The translations under genes were made by a program, and so were the position numbers. A DNA stretch of 64,000 bases from Gossypium raimondii (lineage: Eukaryota; Streptophyta; Magnoliopsida; Malvales; Malvaceae): the NCBI RefSeq assembly GCF_025698545.1, contig NC_068569.1, positions 22,568,001 through 22,632,000 of the forward strand, in the 5' to 3' direction. Every line of letters begins with the position of its first letter. The stretch's first letter is position 1. Shown one piece after another: positions 1 to 10,034 of this stretch. A model generated the notes under the pieces. The model was not told the origin of the DNA. It saw nothing but the letters and a program-made list of their open reading frames with translations, and did not search any database.

Positions 1-2320
1 CAATTGTAAGTCCATTTTGACTCGGTTTTTGATGATTTTTATGTTTTTGTGATCATTGCAACTAGTACTAGCTAGCCCGTGTCTTCAATTTCAAAATTGT
101 TAAAGTAGTTGAATATTTCCATTGTTGAATGCATGAGCATTTTGTTAGTTGATGATGGAAAATAAATCATTGTTGTTAGATGTACAAGTTTTGTAAAGTG
201 AATTTTGGTAAAAATGTCAATTTTGGATTAAATTGTGAAATATAAAAATTTAGTGGTTGAATTTTAAAATAGATGAAAAATATGGCTGATATGAATTTGT
301 ATTAAATTGAATGAATTGTGATTGTTTGTAACAAGGACTAAATTGTGATAAATGTGAAAGTCTAGAGGCTAATGTGTAAATATGCCCAAATGTGTGTTGA
401 CTAAATTGAGAGATTATGTGATTAAATGAGTTGAATTTGTTATAATATAGATCAAGAAAAGAGGAACCCGAACTTAGATCGAGGCAAGAACAAAGTACTT
501 GACTAATCGACTAATTTTGTCATTTTTACGTCCGAGGTAAGTTCGTATGTAATATGTACTATTTTATCAATTTATTTTTTATGTTTTGGAATAAATTAAA
601 ATGTGAATGTAAGGCTATAATAGCATTCGGTGATGATTCAAAAGTATATGGCACTAAGTGTGCGATACTGAGAGAGCTTCGATTTAATGTGATGGCACTA
701 AGTGTGCGACATCGTTATAGCTTCGGCTAATCATATAGCACTAAGTGTGCAAGATCTTTAAGCATTGAAAGGTTTCGGGATGGTTTAACATATTGAGCGA
801 AAATGTGAGAATGTGATAAATAAATACAAGATAGTACAAATACGTACAAAACCTATGTGGTTGTTGATACTATGTGTATAAGGTTTGATGGAATATATAT
901 AAATGAGTAATGATCATATGAAATGAAATGGAAAGTTTGTGTATTGATAAGCAAATTATCATGAAATGCTTATTGACTGTATTGTATATCCAATTGATAG
1001 ATTAAGTTTAATTGTATACGAACTTACTAAGCTATAAAGCTTACTCTGTGTTTTCTGTGTGTGCCTTGTAGTGAAATCAAGCCAGCTCGGATCCGGAGAC
1101 CGTCAGCGACTCAATCACACTATCAGATATTTTAGTTGGTAGTTTTGAAGCTTTGTATATATGTTATATGGCATGTATAGACTAGTGCCAATCGGATACA
1201 TTTTGGGATATGAAATTAGCCATGTGAGTTGACTTGTAAATGATGTATAGGCTAGTGTCAATAGGATACGTTTTGAGATATGAAATTAGCCATGTGAGTT
1301 GGCTTGTAAATGATGTATAGGCTAGTTTTATTATGGATAGTTTTAAATTGTATATAAGTAGCCATGCGAAATGGCTTAAAAGTTAAATTAATGATGATGT
1401 ATAATCGACCATGTAATTAGATCAAATTGGGAAGTATGTTATGGTATATTTTGTGTGATGGATGGTGGCAATTCAGTTTGTGTGATGACAAGGTAGTTGA
1501 TAGATGTGTTTTTGATTTGTGGTACACGTTCCTATAAGTTATGAGGTGATTATGTCATTGCTTGTGAATTGGTCATTTTGGTACATATAGTTAATGGTGA
1601 ATGATGATCATGTTTTGTGAAATACTTGTGGTCATAATGATGATTATAAAGTGTCTTGTTATTAGTATTATTTGGTCATGAGATGTTATAAAATTTGTGA
1701 GATTTAATGGTTATATTGGTAGGACTTTTGTGGCTAATTTGATAGTCAAATAGGTGAGAAATGAATTGGTTGTGTATATGTGATTTTGGCATATGCTCGG
1801 TATATGAAATGTAATGATATATGCTTGAATATATTTTAAGTATTCGAATGACATGAATTTGATGGTACTAAGGTTCGAACATTGGATTTATGAAGCACAT
1901 GTAATGTATTATTGATGTATGATAGTTTGGTTCGAAAATTTGATTAGGTAAATGGTAATGAAATGGTTGAATTTTGAAGCATGATTTGAAAATGTGATTT
2001 AATTAGTAAAGCATGTTTGTTTAAATTAGCTACGTGTTTTAATTTTGTGTTTTATTGATCTGGTTAAATATTGAAGTAAGGTTTGATTATGTGAAATGAT
2101 TAGTAAATCATGATTGATTTTTGTTGGCTATGAGAATCTAATATGCGAATTTGGTTTATGTAAATAGGAGATTTGTAGCTAATTGAGTTTGGTAAATTTT
2201 GTAAAGAAGTGGATATAACTTTGTCCATGAAATGTAATAAATGATTGTGCTAAGCTATGTTTTGTTAGGTAATGCCTCGTAACCCTAATCCGGCGACGGA
2301 TACGGGTTAGGGATGTCACA
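1..2320 (+). repeat. LTR of a Ty3/gypsy-type retrotransposon, cut by window edge
   Basis: Noncoding sequence that ends with a GC-rich block (about 2281-2310, containing CCGGCGACGG) followed by GGGATGTCACA, which is the usual 3' end of plant gypsy LTRs and resembles the reverse complement of the outer ends of the complete element at 45339-55156. A motif GCACTAAGTGTGC recurs near 650-760 and related short motifs recur near 1180-1330. The 5' end lies outside the window, so it may be a solo LTR or the 3' LTR of a longer element. No coding remains were seen in it. Confidence 0.6.
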
Positions 2321-2999
2321 ATATTTACACTATTGGTCCTTTAACTTTTTCATATTTATACTTTAACCCCTCAAATTTTAAGTATTTATTGTTAGGCAAC
2401 AAAATTTTTCTCACTTTTACGATTTAATCATTTCTTGAATTAATATGTCATAATATACTTTCTTACTGTAGTAATTTTCGAGGTATTACACAAGCACCAA
2501 AGACGACTTGTGAACTCTTTAATTTGAGACATTCAATGCTTCGAAATGTGGTTGAGAGGACATTTTTTGTTCTAAAAAAATATTTTTCATGTTAACAACA
2601 ATAACTATTAGAAAAATCTAGTTTAGAAAACAATTTTCATTCACTGTGAAAATTTAAAATTTTGAAAGTCGAGTCGGTTTGTGTTATTTATAGTAATAAA
2701 GTGTTTTTTGAAAAATACCTGTGCTTTGTTCGAGACGGATCCAAAACGTTCTAGATTTTCAACCGAACAACCTTCTCTGCTATCCTCGTACCCCAAATTG
2801 TGTCTAGTGTGGGCTCGAACAACAAAAACCAACCATAGAACCAAACACAATTTATTACTTTCAGTAGGAAAATAATTCTCTTAATAGAAACCGATAGAAA
2901 TTGTTATTCCCAAAAAATAGAATTTGTTCTTATAAAATAAATTATCACTCCTTTCTGGCAGAATAACATTATATGAAACTTCCATATAAAAACTTGTAT
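2321..2999. other. AT-rich intergenic stretch, nothing recognised
   Basis: AT-rich sequence between the edge LTR and the LTR-like repeat starting near 3000. Short open frames of 60-70 codons overlap on both strands near 2640-2875, show no recognisable domain and are not called. A stretch near 2330-2470 looks like old repeat sequence (runs such as GGTCCTTTAACTTTTTCA). Confidence 0.5.
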
Positions 3000-3870
3000 T
3001 AATAGCTCTACCAGTATCATCTATTTATATGGAGATAGGAGAATCATGGTTGAATAAGTATAACACATATAATATTCATTTTATAGAAAACACTCTCCTA
3101 GTCTAATTGAGAGAAGGGTGGGCGGCACATCCTAGTAAATATTACCAGGGTTGCTGCCCCTTCATATTCGTGAGGGGTAGTATTGGGTATCTAATGTATT
3201 GGGTTCAATTAAATGTATTTCATTGACTTTTGATCTCGTATTTTATAATTTAATTCAAAATAAATATTATTTATTTGATTAGTTTAATTAATCAAATTAA
3301 CTAAATTAATTTTCTAATTAAATGGTTTTCTTAACCGTAAAAGAATCTATGAGGAAATATATTTAATTTTCATATTCAATAGATTCATAATGACTAATTA
3401 GTTTAATTTAATTAATTTAATTATAATTAATTAAATAATATTCGAAAAATTTAAATTAATTCTCAAATTACATCTATACTCAGTGAGAGAACACATTCAT
3501 TTGTGGATGCTACCCATTTCTCTAGTGTCATCATTTCCATTTATTTCTGTTCATTTGGTTCTACATGCAATTCATTTATGGTTTCAACGAACTAACGAAG
3601 GGACCAATTATACATATATAATTAGAGCTCAAATGATTTATTATTAAGTTCCAGTTTTTTTTACTATTAATTATAAACTCATTTATTCGTTAAGTCATTC
3701 CACTATAGTATCTTGAGTAAGCTCTCCCCATTTACATGCATTATGAAAGCTACTCAACAAGTACTGTCATAAGCGTGTTACCATCACAGGATATCCTTAA
3801 CCTTTTGGGGATAAATTCATTCTCACAATATGATCTTATTTTATCTCTTGATTCCAATGATCTTATTTTT
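3000..3870 (-). repeat. Diverged LTR-like repeat, inverted copy of 42640-43600
   Basis: Read on the minus strand this matches the plus strand around 42640-43600 through many shared blocks, for example TAATTAGAGCTCAAAT, GGTTCTACATGCAATT and AAGATATCCTTAA-like text, and a GC-rich block with GGGCGGC. Both copies carry a TATA-like ATATAAATAG in the corresponding orientation (here near 3019-3028 on the minus strand), as expected for an LTR promoter. No terminal TG/CA pair or target-site duplication was found, so it is probably an old, truncated LTR, perhaps of Copia type. Confidence 0.45.
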
Positions 3871-4767
3871 TTATGGTTAATTAGTTTGAATTGAATTAAT
3901 TGATAAATTTATTAGTTATTTGTAATAATTGGATGTATTAAAATTTAAAAAATTTTATAATAGAGAAATAAAATGGTATTGGATCTTATATTTGTTTTTG
4001 CTTAAGCACGTGAGAAATAACGGACATCATTTCTTTGTTGGCCACACTCCATTAGCTGTGAGATGCTTTGTTTCATGTTTGTCTCGTTAGCTGTTGTCAC
4101 GTGCCTTGCCCGTTTTCTCTTGTAGCCTGAGTAGAATGCAATTGGATTAATTAAAACTATTAGCTGCACCTGCACACAAGCAAAGCCGGCACTTTGTCCG
4201 TGGAAGCAGTGAAGTCTTATATGGGGACCATTATTGGCAAATTAAAAACTTTACAGATCTTTCTAAAATAACTGAAAATGAATTTAATAGAAGAAATACC
4301 ATCAAGGATTCTTTCACGATATTCGCAATTATAGAATGCCCAGATCGCGTATTAAGCGGAGCCGGTCTCTGCAAATTCTGTTCTTGACAACTGTATTTAC
4401 TACTACTAACAATAAAGAAAATTGGAGATTCTAAATCTAACCTAGATCAGATGTATATTAATAATAATTAATTAATGTATAATCCTGACTTTTCCTTTGG
4501 ATGCCCAAGCCCAACATGTAATTTTCTTCATTATTTTTATTTGTTGCCAAGGGTAAAACAGTAACTTACAGACAATTAGTACATTGTACATCCGACTACT
4601 TCTTTTGTTTTTGTTAGACCAACTAAGAGTCTGGACTTATGTTGGACAAATCTGTCACCACGCGCTTAGCGCGTCTACATTAGCGCCATATACGCTTTGC
4701 GCATGTCGAACAAAATTCTCTTTAATTTCAAGAGGGTGTGTTGTTCTACCGTCACTCACCAAACTTA
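3871..4767. other. Intergenic region upstream of SMT2, probable promoter
   Basis: No gene or repeat recognised. It lies directly upstream of the sterol methyltransferase start codon and so must include its promoter and 5' untranslated region, but I could not place a confident TATA box or transcription start. The base composition becomes less AT-rich from about 4650. Confidence 0.4.
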
Positions 4768-4788
4768 TCTCTCTCTCTCTCTCTCTCT
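4768..4788 (+). repeat. (CT)n microsatellite in the SMT2 5' leader
   Basis: An uninterrupted TC/CT dinucleotide run ends two bases before the SMT2 ATG. Pyrimidine-rich tracts are common in plant 5' untranslated regions. The run is also translatable in the frame upstream of the chosen start, which is why a longer open frame from 4697 exists. Confidence 0.85.
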
Positions 4789-4789
4789 C

Positions 4790-5875
4790 ATGGATTCTCT
4801 TTCTCTCTTCTGTACCGGGGCTCTTTTGGCCGGCGGTCTGTACTGGTTCGTTTGCGTTTTAGGCCCCGCAGAGCAGAAGGGCAAGCGAGCTGTCGATCTC
4901 TCCGGCGGTTCCATTTCCGCTGAAAAGGTTCGAGACAACTACAAGCAGTATTGGTCTTTCTTCCGCCGCCCAAAGGAGATCGAAACCGCCGAGAAAGTCC
5001 CGGACTTCGTCGACACTTTTTACAATCTAGTCACCGATATATACGAATGGGGCTGGGGTCAATCCTTCCATTTCTCTCCTTCCATCCCCGGGAAATCTCA
5101 CCGTGACGCGACGCGTCTCCACGAAGAGATGGCCGTCGATCTCATCGACGTCAAACCCGGAGACCGAATCCTCGACGTAGGATGCGGGGTAGGCGGACCT
5201 ATGCGTGCCATTGCGGCTCACTCGCGAGCCAAAGTCGTGGGCATCACGATCAACGATTACCAAGTGAACCGCGCCCGCATGCACAACAAGAAAGCCGGGC
5301 TAGATTCTCTTTGCGAAGTTGTTTGCGGGAACTTCCTGGAGATGCCGTTTCAAGACAACAGCTTCGACGGCGCCTACTCCATCGAAGCAACATGCCACGC
5401 GCCGAAACTGGAAGATGTCTACGCCGAGGTTTTCCGGGTACTGAAACCCGGATCTCTCTACGTGTCTTACGAGTGGGTCACAACTGAAAAGTACCGAGCA
5501 GATAACCCCGAGCACGTGGAGGTTATTCAAGGTATCGAAAGAGGCGATGCTTTGCCTGGCCTCAGGAGCTACTCCGATATTGCCGAGGCTGCAAAAAAGG
5601 TAGGATTTGAGATTGTGAAGGAGAAGGATCTGGCCAAGCCACCGTCTCTCCCCTGGTGGACTAGGCTTAAGATGGGTAGAATCGCCTACTGGAGGAACCA
5701 CATTCTCGTCATTGTGCTGGCTGCCATAGGCATAGCTCCTAAAGGAACCGTTGATGTTCACGATATGTTGTTCAAGACCGCTGATTATTTGACCAGAGGT
5801 GGGGATTCTGGAATTTTTTCCCCCATGCACATGATTCTCCTCAGAAAACCCAAGGAGGCTCCTTCAAAATCCTAG
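4790..5875 (+). CDS. SMT2: Sterol C24-methyltransferase 2 (24-methylenelophenol methyltransferase)
   Basis: Intronless frame encoding 361 residues. It adds the second methyl group at C24 of the sterol side chain using S-adenosylmethionine, the step that commits sterols to sitosterol rather than campesterol, in the endoplasmic reticulum. A membrane segment lies at residues 5-24, the aromatic sterol-binding patch YEWGWGQSFHF at 85-95 and SAM motif I ILDVGCGVGGP at 127-137, followed by the conserved IEATCHAP region and the C-terminal sterol methyltransferase domain. Length and sequence agree with SMT2/SMT3 rather than SMT1, which lacks the LSGG-rich N-terminus seen here. The frame is open upstream to 4697, but the MDSL start at 4790 matches the family, and the upstream part is the CT repeat. 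No defects were seen. Confidence 0.95.
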   Translation: MDSLSLFCTGALLAGGLYWFVCVLGPAEQKGKRAVDLSGGSISAEKVRDNYKQYWSFFRRPKEIETAEKVPDFVDTFYNLVTDIYEWGWGQSFHFSPSIPGKSHRDATRLHEEMAVDLIDVKPGDRILDVGCGVGGPMRAIAAHSRAKVVGITINDYQVNRARMHNKKAGLDSLCEVVCGNFLEMPFQDNSFDGAYSIEATCHAPKLEDVYAEVFRVLKPGSLYVSYEWVTTEKYRADNPEHVEVIQGIERGDALPGLRSYSDIAEAAKKVGFEIVKEKDLAKPPSLPWWTRLKMGRIAYWRNHILVIVLAAIGIAPKGTVDVHDMLFKTADYLTRGGDSGIFSPMHMILLRKPKEAPSKS

Positions 5876-7611
5876 ACAATTTCTGGAGGTAACATCATGT
5901 TGCAGCATTAATTGTGTTCCACCTCTTGTTACTTTACCCTTCTTAATATTTTTTTTCCTTAAATTTAATTTCCAAAGTTTCTTCTTCCCCCCCCCCTCCC
6001 TACTTTAATCAATCATCATGTACCTCCTTTTTTGTTTGATTTAAGTTTAAAGTTGTTGATTTTGGGTTTTAATTTTTGTATTGTTGGTGATAAACTGATA
6101 AAAGGAAAGGAACGAAAGTTTTTGTTCTTTTTTTTTTTTCAATTGAGAGTGAAGAATCTTTGTTGAATTCGAGTGATTGTGTGTGATGGTGAGGTGTTCA
6201 AAACAGCATTTCCAAGCTGTCTACGATGGTGAAACGACATAGAAAACAAAAGAATCTTTTTTTTTTTTTTGGTTTGCCTTTTTAGATCTGAATTCAGACA
6301 TTAAAATCACTTACCTAAAAGTCACTAAATTGGGGAAAAAAAGGTAATTTTTTGTTTAATTCGTTAGAATAGAGATTAGAGTTCAGACGAAGGGAAAAAA
6401 AGGACGTGATTTTGAAAAGTGAAATAAAGGTGTGAAGGGCACATGGAAGGGTTAGGAAGTGTTGCAAAATAGGTTAGGTGGCGACCACTGGCATTGGCAA
6501 AATCTTGAAAGGCATAGATCTTCCCGCCTCAAATCTGGACTGGCTTGTGTTTTGTCACATTTTAATGGTGTTTGATTGGCTACATACATATGACATAAGA
6601 GGACGCATGGGGGGCCACAATTATATTGGATCTTTCAACATTTTCTCACCTCTCAATTTTAATAATACTACACTTTGAGTATTTGAATTTAGCTAGAATG
6701 GTTAAATTTTTCTAATAAAAATGGGATCTCGATCTCCAGTATTATTATATTTGTTTTTAGTGGTACCAATATTTTATATAATTTCATATTTGTTGGTTAT
6801 TCCACCTCTAATATTTAATAAAGTACTATATAATTTAACTTAAATTAGTATAAAAATTTTATGCCCTCGGTGCTAAAAACCTCATTCACTAAAGACTTGG
6901 GGCCACTCGGTGCGCATTACCAACGGCTACAATTATTATACCCTCTTTTTCTGTGTGTTAATATTGATCAAAAAGTCTGGAAAGATGGGAGATTGTGGAT
7001 GGGGTTCGATGCCCTTTAAAGTAAAGATTTCAGAATAGGTCTTATGGATTACGAAATAACTTGTAAACTGGTTCCATCTCAATTTTAATTAATATCTAAT
7101 GTGATTATCGTACATATGAAAGAAAAGTACTTTGTGACTTCAGGCCTGGTTGACTGTATTTCATCCCCTTTGGATCAACCAAGCCCGATTGCACAGCTGC
7201 ATTGTGCCTCAACATTTACCCTGCCTCGACAAGGAAAAGAGTTTTACTTATATCACCTACGTTATGTACATTATTAAAATTAAAAAAAATACAATTACTA
7301 GTAAAATGAAATTTTAAATACGTAAATACATTATATTAAGAATACTAAATGCAAGACAATTATTTATCATAAATATATAATTAATCTTAAGTTAGTGTCA
7401 AGTTAACTAAAATAAAAATGCTAAAGTATCCTCAAATAATATAACTTATTGTAAAAGGCTTAAATAACAGTATAAATATATATATAACTGATGAAAATAA
7501 TAAATTGTGAATATTAAAATTTAAGCATATGAAAAATATTAAAATGTAGCTTTAGTTGAGTGTTAAATTTAATATTTGATTAATATACTATTTGGTGTGG
7601 GTTCAATTCTC
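5876..7611. other. SMT2 3' flank and intergenic sequence
   Basis: The first few hundred bases after the stop contain T-rich runs and a C-run near 5989 typical of a 3' untranslated region; no definite polyadenylation signal was chosen. Further on the sequence is AT-rich and I recognise no gene or repeat. A 66-codon open frame near 6478-6678 has no recognisable features. Confidence 0.4.
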
Positions 7612-8009
7612 ACTATATGAGCTTTTTTTTATTATTGACCCAAATAAATTGATTATTTACGAAAATGACTCAGATGCAAAATCTTGTACAAAAATAGCAT
7701 GTTTCCATCATCCCCTAATAATTGCCTTTGGTGTCGCATCGGTATGTATTTTTTTAAAATACACTTAAAAATTACGGGTATTTCGGGATTAAAAAATAAT
7801 AATATTTTAATAGGTGTTAACATTCTCATCGCTAGCAACGTTTCAAATTTTAAAAACCTTGATTTATTGCTTTTTTGGAGTTCGCATTCTCTTTGCCAAC
7901 ACCAATGTGGTTCTTGAATTTTTTTTTTTTTGTTTATGTGCTCCGGTTGCTGGACCGGTGAAAAGAATAGAAGAAGCTAAGGATTTGAAGACAAAATCTT
8001 TTAATTAAA

Positions 8010-8300
8010 TTGCGATGCATCAATTAAATTGCATGGGTAATTACAAAAAAATAACAACATTATTTATGGTGTATCAATTAAATTGCATGAATAATTACAA
8101 TAAAAATTAATTAATGAAAAATATTTTAATTAATGCAAAATTGTGGCGCATCAATTAAATTGCATGGTAATTACAATAAAATGATAATAGAAATTTAAAA
8201 TTAGCAATAATTGTGGTGCATTAATTAAATTGCATATAATTAAAATAAAATTAATTAACAAAAATCTTTTAATTAATACAAATTTGTGGCGCGTACGTTT
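8010..8300. repeat. Imperfect tandem repeat, about 65-70 bp unit
   Basis: Four to five degenerate units, each with a block close to TGGTGCATCAATTAAATTGC followed by ATGGTAATTACAATAAAA-like text, start near 8012, 8068, 8143 and 8210, with a weaker one near 8284. They lie inside the left half of the inverted-repeat element. The motif AAATGGTTTAATTGCA, which is the LINE target site, is related to this unit. Confidence 0.6.
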
Positions 8301-8623
8301 ATTTAATTAATGCAAGACTGCATTAAGGTACTATTTTTAAAAACACTTCAATTCCTCGTATTGAAACAAAATTTTGTACGTTCATTTGATTAATGTAAAA
8401 TCTTTTAATTACATCAATTAATTTCATAAATTAAACTGTTGGAAAGGGGATTGAAAAGTTTAAAAGTTTGCATTAATCACATTAATGGAACTAATAATTT
8501 CTTTTTATGTTTAAATGGTTTATTGCATGGAAATCATGTTCAACTTTTGCCATTTAAATGATTTTTCTATATTAAAAATCATATACAGCTTTTTATTGCA
8601 CAAATTAATAGTTTTTAACATTT

Positions 8624-8639
8624 AAATGGTTTAATTGCA
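8624..8639 (+). repeat. Left target-site duplication of the LINE
   Basis: The 16-bp sequence AAATGGTTTAATTGCA occurs here and again, identical, at 14413-14428 directly after the poly(A) tail. This is the length expected for target-primed reverse transcription. The right copy shares its first bases with the A-run, so the true length could be 13-16 bp. Confidence 0.8.
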
Positions 8640-8846
8640 GTGTTTTTATACATATTATAAATCAATACAGGAAAAAGATGTACCAACACTTGAACACCAG
8701 AAAATATATTGCAAGGCACATTGCAGAAGTTGATCAACGACTTGATTCGAATTTAATTATGTTGATTATACTATGATTTTGATCTCTGTCTTTTGACACG
8801 CTCTTTTTTGGGTATTCTGGTTGTCTCTTTTGGTTTTGTTTTCTTA

Positions 8847-10034
8847 ATGGAAGGTTCAATGGCGGGGCTTTCTTTGGATGATGATGAAGATGGAATATTC
8901 ATTTGGAGAGGGAGGCGACAAATCAAGAGATTTCCTATGTGAATTGTTTAGTGGGAGTTTTTCTTACTTCTAGTGTTGTTCACTTCCAAGCAATGCGATC
9001 GACGCTAGCAAGTGTTTGGCATCCAATAGGAGGTGTTTCAATCTCTGATCTGGGAAAGGAAAGATATTTATTTCGATTTTATTATGAAGTGGATGTGGAG
9101 AGGGTAATAAAGAACGGACCATGGAATTTCAATTCTCATCTTCTGATTCTCCATTGATTGCAACAGGGCGAGGATCTTTTAAGTGTTCAGTTGCATTGGG
9201 TGGATTTTTGGATACTAATACATGATCTCCCTCTTGGCTTTATGGCAGGCGCTGTGGCGCACCAACTGGGAAACTTCATAGGGGAGTTCATTGAGTATGA
9301 TTTTGCTGCTGTTTAGTTGGGGTATAAACGCATTATGAGAGTCAGGGTGAAAGTGGATGTTCGGAAGCCTCTCAAAAGAAAAAAGAGAATAGCGCTTAAA
9401 AACGGCGAATCTGTTTATGTACAATTTGAGTATGAAAAGCTAACTTTATTTTATTTTTTATGTGGAAAATTAGGACATGGAGAGAGTTTTTGTCCATTAA
9501 GAGTTATTCAGCCGCAGTCAGTTGATGTTTTTAAGTGGGATATCTCTTTACGAGCCTAATCACGAAGGAACCGGTCATGGAAGAGTAAATGGCTTATGGA
9601 AGACGAAGGAGAGAAACAGGCTAATTTTGGCAATACGGGATCAATGGGAGAAAGATGGAAGGTAGGGATTCTAACACCAAATATGGGATTTAAAGGCGAT
9701 AATGGGGGTTTAGTCAAAAAGATTTTGTTTCTGTTTCTGTGCAAGAAAAAGGAAAAGCTGTTGTTAATACAGGCCCAAAGGCTATTGTTAATACCGCCCA
9801 GTAAAAATTAGGGTTATGACCCAAAGTAATGATGAATTCGATGTGGAGATGGTAGCGCATGAAGAAGTTAATAGTCCAATAATGTACAGTGATGGACTCA
9901 AAAGACCTAGAATTCACCCTATTGTTTCACGAGTTTCTGATTATGATTCGAATGAAACTATCATTACTTCTTTACAAGTACATGATAATTCAAGATCGGC
10001 AGGCCTTACTGAACAGGCTAGTCGGGAGCAATGA
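8847..10034 (+). pseudogene. LINE ORF1 (DUF4283 / zinc-knuckle nucleic-acid-binding protein), broken
   Basis: Starts with an ATG at 8847 (second one at 8859, MAGLSLDDDED, the usual plant L1 ORF1 beginning). A frameshift near 8905 moves reading into the frame that carries the DUF4283 domain (FQAMRSTLASVWHPIGG onward, about 8990-9310) and the zinc knuckle at about 9445-9500. Stops interrupt this frame at 9155, 9314, 9557 and 9809, and a second shift near 9811 leads to the tail ending at 10034. The zinc knuckle reads FYFLCGKLGHGESFC; the first cysteine of the usual C-x2-C-x4-H-x4-C is replaced by tyrosine. The ORF1 stop overlaps the ORF2 start as ATGA (10031-10034), suggesting coupled translation of the two ORFs in the ancestor (inference). 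Confidence 0.8.

Noticed and set aside
650-770. GCACTAAGTGTGC repeats as a regulatory array
   Set aside because: They lie inside an LTR and related phrases occur in the other LTRs, so they belong to the repeat family.
4697-4789. Upstream extension of the SMT2 frame
   Set aside because: The extra 31 codons are mostly the CT repeat and do not resemble the family; MDSL at 4790 is the normal start.
5300-5830. 176-codon open frame on the minus strand
   Set aside because: It is antisense to the SMT2 coding region, has no family features, and arises from the codon bias of the real gene.
6478-6678. 66-codon open frame downstream of SMT2
   Set aside because: No domain, no matching codon features, and no other evidence for a gene.
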